This document shows positions 1 through 5,244 of a DNA stretch of 5,244 nucleotides, piece by piece. The notes beneath the pieces were generated by a model. It worked only from the letters and a program-made list of their open reading frames with translations. It made no database searches and was not told the DNA's origin. The position numbers and the translations under genes are program-made. The number at the start of each line of letters is the position of its first letter. Position 1 is the stretch's first letter. The DNA comes from Alphaproteobacteria bacterium (GTDB lineage: Bacteria; Pseudomonadota; Alphaproteobacteria; Micropepsales; Micropepsaceae), in NCBI GenBank assembly GCA_026400305.1, contig JAPLPI010000434.1, forward strand, positions 1-5,244, written 5' to 3'.

Positions 1-625
1 CATGGGCCGCGCCCACGATCACCACATCCCTGGCGACGATCGGGGTGGAATGCAGGCCGATATCGGCATGGACCAGGTCTATGTCCTGGTCGTCATTCAG
101 GCGCAGATCGACAATGCCGCCATCGCCGAAGCCGTGGATACGCTGACCGGTATTGGCGTCCAGCGCGATCAGCCGGTAGCCGGGCGTGACGAACAGGATG
201 CGTTCTTCCTTGCCGTCGGTCCAATAGGACACTCCATGTCCGGAAAGCTGGCGGGGGGCCTGGCGGCCGCGTTCGCCTTCGTCATAACGATGCAGCCAGA
301 GAACCTCGCCGGTCTTCGCGTCCAGGGCGACGACGTCGCGCCGTGAACCGGCGGTGGTGAACAGCCGGCCGCCGATCATCAGCGGGGTGGCCTCATACTG
401 GTATTCGGGGCGCGCCCCCAGCGAGTCCGGCTTGAAGCGCCAGGCGACTTCCAGGTTGTTGAAGTTGACAGCGTTAATCTGGTCCAGCGGGGAATAACGG
501 CGATTGGCCTGGTCGCCGCCGTAATAGTGCCACTCCACGTCCTTGGGCTGGGCGCAAACGGCGCCAGGCGCCGCCAGGACGGCGACCGTAGACAAAAGGA
601 CTGTGCGTCTTGAGAGCTGGCTCAT
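1..625 (-). CDS. PQQ-dependent dehydrogenase (quinoprotein glucose dehydrogenase-like), N-terminal part
   Basis: The frame reads from an ATG at 625-623 leftward and is still open at base 1, giving 208 codons of a protein usually 600-700 residues long. Such enzymes oxidise sugars or alcohols in the periplasm with pyrroloquinoline quinone and pass electrons to the respiratory chain. The first 25 residues form a twin-arginine type signal (SRRTVLL at 5-11, hydrophobic stretch to about 19, likely cleavage after VCA at 25). The mature start shows the family signature WHYYGGD (32-38) and RYSPLDQI (43-50), then EATPL (78-82), the propeller docking motif ALDAKTGEVLW (100-110), GVSYW (131-135) and a second ALDANTG (154-160). 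There are no N-terminal membrane helices as in membrane-bound Gcd, so this is the soluble or peripheral type. A GGGGGA ribosome site sits close upstream of the ATG. The substrate cannot be told from this part. It is divergent from the desaturase. Confidence 0.93.
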   Translation of the reverse strand, partial: MSQLSRRTVLLSTVAVLAAPGAVCAQPKDVEWHYYGGDQANRRYSPLDQINAVNFNNLEVAWRFKPDSLGARPEYQYEATPLMIGGRLFTTAGSRRDVVALDAKTGEVLWLHRYDEGERGRQAPRQLSGHGVSYWTDGKEERILFVTPGYRLIALDANTGQRIHGFGDGGIVDLRLNDDQDIDLVHADIGLHSTPIVARDVVIVGAAH

Positions 626-749
626 ATTCCCCCGGGGCGACCTTTATTGGCCCGGATGATAGGTCGGGGAATGGCAGAAGGTGAAGAATAAAGCAGGCTC
701 TGAGCCAAATATAGGCAGCCGTGGTATCCGCTTGTGATGTTTGGGAAAA
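626..749. promoter_or_regulatory. Divergent intergenic region with two inverted repeats
   Basis: About 124 bp separate the divergent starts of the PQQ dehydrogenase and the desaturase, so promoters for both should lie here. Two symmetric elements are visible: CGACCT at 638-643 paired with AGGTCG at 661-666 (17 bp between), and the near-palindrome GGCTC-T-GAGCC at 696-706, about 44 bp before the desaturase ATG. Either could be a repressor operator; no known regulator's site is recognised. TATAGG at 710-715 could serve as a rightward -10 box, but no good -35 partner was found, so no promoter is called precisely. Confidence 0.4.
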
Positions 750-1787
750 ATGCGTAGGACTGACCTGCGCAGCCCCAGATCCCGAAACACCGACGTGCTA
801 AGCTCCACCGATCTTTCCCGCAAGCTTTTGCGTTACTGCGAGCCCGATTTCCGGCGCGCCCTGTTCGAAGTCGGCATCACCCTGGTCCCTTTGGCACTTC
901 TATGGGTGCTGATGTGGCTGTCCCTCAGCGTCGGCTACTGGCTGACCTTGCTGTTGGCGATTCCGGCCGGCGGCCTACTGGTCCGGCTGTTCATCATCCA
1001 GCATGACTGCGGCCATGGCGCGTTCTTCCGCCAGCGGGCCGCGAACACCTGGATGGGCCGCGTGCTGGGCGTGCTGACCCTCACCCCCTTCGATTACTGG
1101 AAGCGCAATCACGCCATCCACCACGCCACGTCCAGCAACCTGGACCGGCGGGGCATCGGCGATATCGACCTGCTGACCGTGCAGGAGTATCGCGAAAAGT
1201 CGTGGGGCGGCCGCCTGCTGTACCGGGTCTATCGCAGCGCACCTGTGATGTTCGTGGTCGGCCCTGCCTGGATGTTCCTGCTTCAGCACCGGCTACCCTT
1301 CCACCAGATGCGCGACGGCTGGCGCCCCTGGATCAGCACCATCGGAACCAATGCCGTCATCGCGCTGGCGATCGCGGTCATGATACGGCTTGTGGGACTA
1401 GGCCCCTTCATAATGGTGCACCTGCCGATCATGCTGATCGCGGCGTCCATCGGGGTATGGCTGTTTTTCGTCCAGCACCAGTTCGAGACGGTGTTCTGGG
1501 CGCGCTCCGGTGAGTGGTCGCAGCACGACGCCGCACTGGCTGGCAGCTCCTATTATGATTTGCCCGGACTGCTGCGCTGGTTCAGCGGCAATATCGGCAT
1601 CCATCACATTCACCACCTCAACAGCCGCATTCCCTATTACCGACTGCCAAAGGTGCTGCGAGATCATCCGGAGCTGAAAAAGATCAGCAGATTGACCTTG
1701 CGGGACAGCCTGAAACTCGCCCGGCTTTCGCTGTGGTGCGAACAGAGCAAGCGGCTGGTGTCGTTCAAGGTGGCGCGGGGGCTTTAG
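750..1787 (+). CDS. Fatty acid desaturase (membrane di-iron, omega-6/acyl-lipid type)
   Basis: The protein has 345 residues from the ATG at 750, a usual length for the bacterial family. It should insert a double bond into acyl chains of membrane lipids, using a di-iron centre and an electron donor in the inner membrane. The three histidine boxes are all present: HDCGH at residues 85-89, HAIHH at 121-125 and HHIHH at 285-289; an extra conserved-looking QH pair lies at 242-243. Hydrophobic segments at about 41-58, 62-82, 166-179, 200-217 and 219-242 fit the expected paired transmembrane hairpins with the boxes on the cytoplasmic face. A TTG at 741 in the same frame would add three residues; ATG 750 is preferred because GGGA (743-746) can act as a weak ribosome site, while nothing suitable precedes the TTG. 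The regiospecificity cannot be read from the sequence. The gene appears intact and single, divergent from the dehydrogenase, with a recombinase remnant straight after its stop. Confidence 0.93.
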   Translation: MRRTDLRSPRSRNTDVLSSTDLSRKLLRYCEPDFRRALFEVGITLVPLALLWVLMWLSLSVGYWLTLLLAIPAGGLLVRLFIIQHDCGHGAFFRQRAANTWMGRVLGVLTLTPFDYWKRNHAIHHATSSNLDRRGIGDIDLLTVQEYREKSWGGRLLYRVYRSAPVMFVVGPAWMFLLQHRLPFHQMRDGWRPWISTIGTNAVIALAIAVMIRLVGLGPFIMVHLPIMLIAASIGVWLFFVQHQFETVFWARSGEWSQHDAALAGSSYYDLPGLLRWFSGNIGIHHIHHLNSRIPYYRLPKVLRDHPELKKISRLTLRDSLKLARLSLWCEQSKRLVSFKVARGL

Positions 1788-1789
1788 GA

Positions 1790-2149
1790 GCGCTTCCACG
1801 TTGGCGGGATGGAGAAAACAGAGCAGCGGTCCCCCACGGCTTCCGCGCCACGTTCAAGTCATGGACACTCGAAGTCGGCCACCCCGATCATCTGAGCGAA
1901 ATAGCATTAGCCCATAAGGAAAATGACAAGAGCAGGTCCCCCTACGCCCGTGAAGACTTGCTCGAACAACGCCGCCCCATGATGGAAGCTTGGGCGAAAG
2001 TCTGCACCGCCCCTGCCGGCAGCGTCACAAACATTAAAAACGCCAACAGCTGCGTGGTCGCGGACATGAATGGCGATGGTCGGAGGGATCTCGTCTGCAT
2101 GGACGGCCAGAAGCCCAATTACATCAAATGGTACAATCATTCATATTGA
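1790..2149 (+). pseudogene. Tyrosine recombinase (island/P4-type integrase) C-terminal remnant fused to an FG-GAP-like tail
   Basis: The reading frame is open through the desaturase end and stops with TGA at 2147-2149. From about 1793 it matches the end of P4/prophage-type integrases: VPHGFRATFKSW (from 1829) carries the HxxR part of the active site, IALAH gives the later histidine, SPYAREDL the tyrosine nucleophile, and EQRRPMMEAWAKVC the usual closing helix. The N-terminal arm-binding and core-binding domains and the first catalytic arginine are missing, so it cannot recombine DNA. After the integrase-like end (about 2030) the frame continues into a different short tail with a calcium loop (separate entry). 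The first in-frame start is a GTG at 1733 inside the desaturase with no ribosome site, so translation is doubtful. It is most simply the scar of a decayed mobile element. Recognition of the integrase part is firm; the exact left junction is not. Confidence 0.85.
2039..2149 (+). other. FG-GAP/VCBS-like C-terminal tail with DxNxDGxxD calcium loop
   Basis: The last 35 or so codons of the chimeric frame encode VADMNGDGRRDLV followed by YIKWYNH. The DxNGDGxxD spacing (2063-2089) is the calcium-binding loop of FG-GAP/VCBS propeller repeats and dockerin-like loops, and the later WYN matches the WYEN that often closes such repeats. Integrases do not normally end this way, so this is probably the terminal repeat of a lost extracellular protein joined by deletion. 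One repeat of this length is weak evidence, and a natural integrase extension cannot be excluded. Confidence 0.5.
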
Positions 2150-2221
2150 CCCAAAGCGGACATTCGTTCCGACGACTTCTGGCCCTCCGTTTTCTCGGGT
2201 GCAGTAATCAAACGGGTACGC

Positions 2222-3388
2222 CTAGCGACTGGACGCCGTCGCAATAGCACCCGGACGAGAGACCATTGCGATGGCCGCGGCGGAACGTTGCAGGCTTTTG
2301 CCGTTAAAATGAAAGACCTCGATCTCGCGTTCGGCTGCGCACTGAAGAAGAACAGTGCCGCCGTCCTTGCTGAACACCGCGCCCTGGCACCAGTGACCGG
2401 TATCCGCACGCGCCACCAGCGTCAGCGTACCATCGCCCACGGCATAGATTTCTAGCAGACCCAGCACACTGATGAATTTTGGATCGGACCGCACGGCGGC
2501 GGTATGGTTGGCAACTACCACCGCTACATATTTTCCATCGAGCGATAAAGTGACATGCTCGGGCGTGTGTCCAACGACCATCGATGCCATCACGACGCCA
2601 GACGCGATGGCAGACATGGAGATAGTGCCTTCGCTCGACATGCCAGGTTCAGGCGTGACACCCGGCAGTGGCGTACCGCCACCGAGATTGGTATTAATGA
2701 CGTATTTTCCGTCATGTGTAACCAAGGCGCCGTATGGGGTGCGGCCGGGTGTGATAGCTTTGCCAGTGAGTGCAACCTGCGTACCGTTAACCGAGAGCAG
2801 GAGAAGGCTTGAGATTTGCTGCGCCACTACGATGGCGGTCTTACCGTCGGGACTGAATGTGACATCGGTAGGATTGGTGCCCGCTTGCAGCTTCACGTCT
2901 CCAAGGGGAGCCAGCGTTTTCCCAGAAATGGAAAATGCACTGATTGTGTCGCCCCTGGTGTTAGCCACCAGCGCCAGCTTACCGTCAGGCCTTATCGATA
3001 CACCACTCGCCCCCATACCCGCGTGAAGAGTCTGGATGACGCGCGGATGGGACGGCTGCGACAGGTCGATCACAGATAAGATATCAGCTGGAACAAGTTT
3101 GTCACCCACCATAACCTGGCAAGATGAAACAAGCGCGAACTTCCCATCCCTGGAGATTGCGACGGAGGTTGGGGGACCGATCATGGCTGCCGGCATGGTG
3201 AGCTGGCCGATAACCTTTGCGCGACCAGCGCCAAACTCCAGCACCGAAACACTGTCGGGAGTTGTGCCCGTAACGGTATCGCCCGGCCGCAGTTGCTTGC
3301 CGTCATTCGCTGATACAGCAATCTCGGCCTGGGCCGCGCCAGCACAAAGTACAAGAAGTGCAATTGGCGTGATCCAGTTGGTTTTCAT
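2222..3388 (-). CDS. Exported YncE/lactonase-like beta-propeller protein
   Basis: The protein has 388 residues, starts at the ATG 3388-3386 and ends with TAG at 2224-2222. A Sec signal peptide is clear: MKTN, a hydrophobic core (about 7-17), and AQA before E22 as cleavage site, so it should act in the periplasm or outside. The body consists of WD40/YVTN-like repeats with the recurring turn xxDGK: positions 81-83, 135-137, 181-183, 226-228, 284-286 and 342-344 (DGG in the last). Each is preceded by a strand such as TSVAIS, SGVSIRP, TDVTFSP or EHVTLSL and followed by a strand such as ALVANTRGDTISAFSI. This fits a six- or seven-bladed propeller of the YncE/6-phosphogluconolactonase-fold group, whose usual length is 330-400. 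No catalytic residues could be assigned, so an enzymatic role is not claimed; a binding role is equally possible. C334 and C350 might form a disulfide. GC is lower than in the desaturase. It lies in tandem with, but 440 bp away from, the TPR gene, so it probably has its own promoter. Confidence 0.88.
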   Translation of the reverse strand: MKTNWITPIALLVLCAGAAQAEIAVSANDGKQLRPGDTVTGTTPDSVSVLEFGAGRAKVIGQLTMPAAMIGPPTSVAISRDGKFALVSSCQVMVGDKLVPADILSVIDLSQPSHPRVIQTLHAGMGASGVSIRPDGKLALVANTRGDTISAFSISGKTLAPLGDVKLQAGTNPTDVTFSPDGKTAIVVAQQISSLLLLSVNGTQVALTGKAITPGRTPYGALVTHDGKYVINTNLGGGTPLPGVTPEPGMSSEGTISMSAIASGVVMASMVVGHTPEHVTLSLDGKYVAVVVANHTAAVRSDPKFISVLGLLEIYAVGDGTLTLVARADTGHWCQGAVFSKDGGTVLLQCAAEREIEVFHFNGKSLQRSAAAIAMVSRPGAIATASSR

Positions 3389-3391
3389 GGG

Positions 3392-3397
3392 TTCCTC
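3392..3397 (-). promoter_or_regulatory. Ribosome binding site of the beta-propeller gene
   Basis: On the minus strand GAGGAA stands just before the ATG at 3388, with a short spacer of CCC. It fits the anti-Shine-Dalgarno well and supports this start, as does the signal peptide that begins directly there. The leader upstream of it is rich in A on the minus strand (two A-runs), typical of an unstructured initiation region. Confidence 0.7.
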
Positions 3398-3479
3398 GCT
3401 TTTTGTTGGATTTTTTGAGCGAATGTCAGCGTCTATAACGGGTCGGCAACCTATAAAAAGTTGGGGAAGGGCTACGCAT

Positions 3480-3504
3480 GATCAGCGCACAAACAGCGCT
3501 GATC
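3480..3504. repeat. Perfect 9-bp inverted repeat (GATCAGCGC / GCGCTGATC)
   Basis: GATCAGCGC at 3480-3488 is exactly complementary to GCGCTGATC at 3496-3504, with a 7-base spacer. It lies about 92 bp upstream of the propeller start and could be an operator for a dimeric regulator or a stem in the leader RNA. No T-run follows on either strand, so it is not an ordinary terminator. Confidence 0.7.
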
Positions 3505-3603
3505 TCCCAATTCCAGAATTCCGGTAACGTGTCGTTCAGCATCTCTCTTTGTGATCGCTTTTACCGGCCTTCGCTGTTCCAATCGAAAACTACGGATCAG
3601 TAA

Positions 3604-3629
3604 GGCTACTACAGTTTGGGGTAGTGGCC
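3604..3629 (+). repeat. 9-bp hairpin that pairs fully only in plus-strand RNA
   Basis: GGCTACTAC (3604-3612) pairs with GTAGTGGCC (3621-3629) around an 8-base loop. All nine positions pair in plus-strand RNA if one U-G wobble is allowed; in minus-strand RNA the same position is a C-A mismatch. A weaker GTGC/GCAC stem with a run of five T follows at 3638-3656 on the same strand. No plus-strand gene is known here, so the role is open. Confidence 0.5.
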
Positions 3630-3654
3630 GAAAACGAGTGCGCTTGCACACTTT

Positions 3655-3737
3655 TTAAACAAGGTAGAATAAAAAATTACTTGTACAATCCCGAGTGACA
3701 GGCCCCACTGAGTGGTCCAGTTACTACCTTAGTTTAA
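3655..3737. repeat. 83-bp element bounded by 13/14-bp inverted repeats
   Basis: TTAAACAAGGTAG at 3655-3667 is repeated in inverted orientation as CTACCTTAGTTTAA at 3724-3737, differing only by one inserted base. The 56 bp in between are unrelated to the flanks and include the small palindromes TTGTACAA (3681-3688) and CCACTGAGTGG. The arrangement resembles either a long regulatory or terminator hairpin or a tiny miniature transposable element bounded by TTAA. No copy elsewhere in the window was noticed. Confidence 0.5.
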
Positions 3738-3758
3738 GGGCTTATTTTTACCACCACG

Positions 3759-3788
3759 CTGTTAACCTTTCGATCCAGCGGTCAACAG
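3759..3788 (-). repeat. Hairpin in the 3' untranslated region of the TPR-oxygenase gene
   Basis: CTGTTAACC at 3759-3767 and GGTCAACAG at 3780-3788 form, in minus-strand RNA, a stem of nine pairs with one G-U wobble and a 12-base loop. It starts about 40 bases past the TAG of the TPR-oxygenase gene, a usual place for a transcript-end stem. The bases after the stem on the minus strand are G- and A-rich, not T-rich, so an intrinsic terminator is not supported; it may protect the 3' end or act with Rho. Confidence 0.45.
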
Positions 3789-3828
3789 ATTGTCTCTGGT
3801 GCGGGCGGACGGTATCGGAGCGAGGTCT

Positions 3829-5244
3829 CTAAACTGGTAAGGCGTCGAACGCGATCGTTGTTCGCAAGCCGTCGTCGCGGAACGGGATAGTTCCATGCCA
3901 CATGTAGGAGGGAAACAGGACCAGCCGTCCCGGCATAGGCTGAATCGCGCGCCGGATGGGATCCTGCAGCGGCACATTCAGTTCCGGTTCGCCGAACTTG
4001 ATCCATCCCTGCCTATTGACTTGGCCTTTGGCGACGTCCGGTACGGTGACGTAGTAGCAGGAGCTTATCCAGCCCTGCGGATGCAGGTGGTTCACATGAA
4101 AGCCGTTCTCGCGCATCAGCGATGACCAGGCGCCCGCATAGCGAAAACCATTCCGGCGGCGCACCAGGAAGGGATGTTGCTCGTCTGACGCAAGATCGGT
4201 GATGTAAGTGGCAATTGCCGCCTCGATACGAGTACGAATCTTTTCTACCATCACATGCCCGGCGCCGAATAAATGGTCTTGGGTCTGGGTGCCGCCATGT
4301 AGCGATTGTTCAAGGTAGGCTTGAGTTTTCGGATGTAAACACTCTAGCTCCAAACCAAGTGCGGCGTTGAATTCCTCCATGCTGGAATAACCATCGGGTG
4401 GCTCCAGGTCAAAAATGCGGATCAGGTTGTCATAGCCGTTCAGATATTCGTCCTGCGTATTGCCTTGTAGTCGCCAAGACGTGCCTAGAAGTGCCAGGCA
4501 AGACTGGTCGTGTGGCGCGCGGTGCAGACCTGCCTTACAGAAAGCTTCCGCCTTTTCTGGATCGTCCACGAGAAGCGCGGCTGCGGCGGCGCCGCTGAAA
4601 ATCGAACTGCTCAAGCCGCCCCGGCTTAATACGAATTCGAAAGCTGTCACTGCTTCATTATACCGCCCCATTAGAGACAGGCTGTTAGCCCAGCCGACCG
4701 CCGCGACGCTGTCCAGTGGGTCACGTGTGAGTAGGCCGCTATAAATTTGTCCGGCTTCAGGGCCTCGTTTTTGAAGTGCCAACATGCCGGCCTTAGCCAG
4801 CAGAATTTCGCGGGTCTGAGGCGCCCTGTCGTAAGAGACGAGATAGTCTTCTTTGCGGCCCATCCGGTATAGCAGGCTGTTATAGGCGTAGTGCAAGTCG
4901 GCATCGGCCGGATTGCGCTCCAACACACGCTGATACAAAGCTACGCAATCATCGAACCGGCCAAGCTGATGCAGGATATCAATGCGGCGATTGTCGAGGT
5001 TGGGCAGTTCCGGGGCCAGCGCCTGGGTGAGTTCAAGGTTTTCCAGCGCCTCTACATGCTTACTTTGGCTGCCTAGAACTATCGACAGGTTGTTGTGGAT
5101 TGCGGCCTGCAGCTTTGGGCCTCGCGCATGTTTCAAGGCCATGCGCAGCGGTGCTTCGGCATCGGCCATCTGTCCCTTCTCGGCCAGAACCGAACTCAAG
5201 GCGATATAGCCGTCTACATTTTCTGGCTGAACGCGCAGCAGCTT
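3829..5244 (-). CDS. TPR protein with C-terminal 2OG-Fe(II) oxygenase domain, 5' end outside the window
   Basis: The frame ends with TAG at 3831-3829 and is open to the right edge, giving 471 visible residues. A TTG at 5199 could be taken as a start, but the codons before it read KLLRVQPENVDGYIAL, a normal TPR continuation, so the gene begins outside. Residues 1 to about 265 form some eight TPR units (for example 45-79, 82-114, 146-178, 179-209, 212-246), a protein-binding superhelix. After a linker, residues from about 355 resemble the putative 2OG-Fe(II) oxygenase family (2OG-FeII_Oxy_5 type): HVNHLHP (H383, H386, H388) leading into CYYV, then GRLVLFPSYMWHG with the distal histidine H450, and LRTTIAFD with R461 as likely 2-oxoglutarate binder. 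The likely activity is hydroxylation of a protein or small molecule in the cytoplasm; no signal can be judged because the N-terminus is missing. Instead of the usual HxD, an HxH pair occupies the first ligand site. The substrate is unknown. Confidence 0.88.
   Translation of the reverse strand, partial: KLLRVQPENVDGYIALSSVLAEKGQMADAEAPLRMALKHARGPKLQAAIHNNLSIVLGSQSKHVEALENLELTQALAPELPNLDNRRIDILHQLGRFDDCVALYQRVLERNPADADLHYAYNSLLYRMGRKEDYLVSYDRAPQTREILLAKAGMLALQKRGPEAGQIYSGLLTRDPLDSVAAVGWANSLSLMGRYNEAVTAFEFVLSRGGLSSSIFSGAAAAALLVDDPEKAEAFCKAGLHRAPHDQSCLALLGTSWRLQGNTQDEYLNGYDNLIRIFDLEPPDGYSSMEEFNAALGLELECLHPKTQAYLEQSLHGGTQTQDHLFGAGHVMVEKIRTRIEAAIATYITDLASDEQHPFLVRRRNGFRYAGAWSSLMRENGFHVNHLHPQGWISSCYYVTVPDVAKGQVNRQGWIKFGEPELNVPLQDPIRRAIQPMPGRLVLFPSYMWHGTIPFRDDGLRTTIAFDALPV

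Larger units (their letters stand above)
3389..3828. other. Gene-free low-GC gap with several inverted repeats
   Basis: This 440 bp stretch between two minus-strand genes holds no recognisable protein. Single lines of 60 bases at 3601-3780 count to 42-47% GC against 55-58% in the flanking genes. It should contain the end of the TPR-gene transcript (right side) and the promoter of the propeller gene (left side). Four inverted repeats are seen and listed separately. No T-run follows any of the clear stems closely on the minus strand, so no classical intrinsic terminator is called. No -35/-10 pair of good quality was found upstream of 3388, although TATAGA and TATAGG boxes occur on the minus strand between about 3430 and 3460. 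A minus frame of about 60 codons ending near 3475 was not recognised. Confidence 0.6.

Noticed and set aside
2..346. Plus-strand frame at the left edge
   Set aside because: It is the complement of the PQQ dehydrogenase, whose motifs are unmistakable on the minus strand.
1733..2149. Full frame from the GTG at 1733 as a real 138-residue gene
   Set aside because: The first 19 codons overlap the desaturase end in another frame, have no ribosome site and no family similarity; only the part from about 1790 resembles an integrase, and it lacks the N-terminal domains.
2472..3026. Long plus-strand frame of 184 codons inside the propeller gene
   Set aside because: It is antisense to a protein with a clear signal peptide and regular DGK propeller repeats; the plus-strand translation shows no domain and no ribosome site.
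3475..3650. Minus-strand frame of about 60 codons in the gap, ending with TAG near 3475
   Set aside because: It has a GTG as only early start, no ribosome site, overlaps two inverted repeats and resembles no family I know; chance is the simpler explanation.
3638..3656. GTGC/GCAC stem plus TTTTT as an intrinsic terminator
   Set aside because: A four-pair stem with a T-run not directly adjacent is too weak, and there is no plus-strand gene to terminate; it is kept only as part of the small RNA idea.
3691..3720. CCACTGAGTGG region as an insertion sequence end
   Set aside because: It is a short palindrome without a matching second end, transposase fragment or target duplication in the window.

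Overview
The window looks like a chromosomal segment from an alphaproteobacterium, most likely a sphingomonad or a Caulobacter relative. This rests on the style of the proteins (a soluble PQQ dehydrogenase with a twin-arginine signal, a bacterial fatty acid desaturase, and a TPR protein ending in a 2OG-Fe(II) oxygenase domain) and on the high GC of the left half. No rRNA, tRNA or CRISPR array was seen, so the taxonomic call is an inference.

Layout. From 1 to 625 (minus) lies the N-terminal 208 codons of a periplasmic PQQ-dependent dehydrogenase that runs off the left edge. A divergent promoter region of about 125 bp with two small inverted repeats separates it from a complete fatty acid desaturase at 750-1787 (plus). 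Directly after the desaturase stop is a gene fragment, 1790-2149 (plus): the C-terminal catalytic end of a phage/island-type tyrosine recombinase, followed in frame by a short tail with a calcium-loop motif of the FG-GAP/VCBS type. It has no start or ribosome binding site of its own and is treated as a pseudogene or scar.

From 3388 down to 2222 (minus) is a complete exported beta-propeller protein of the YncE/lactonase-like kind. A 440 bp low-GC stretch (3389-3828) without a recognisable gene follows; it holds four inverted repeats. From the right edge (5244) down to 3829 (minus) is the 3' part of a gene for a TPR protein with a C-terminal 2OG-Fe(II) oxygenase domain. Its frame is open to the window edge, so the true start lies outside.

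How they fit together. The dehydrogenase and desaturase are divergent and could share control from the gap between them. No metabolic link among the four main genes is evident. Hand counts of single 60-base lines gave about 68-73% GC in the left half, 55-58% in the two right-hand genes and 42-47% in the 3601-3780 gap. Together with the recombinase remnant at about 1790, this suggests that the desaturase 3' end marks the edge of an old island insertion. I did not find a convincing new multi-gene system; the oddest items are the recombinase/FG-GAP chimera and the structured gap.
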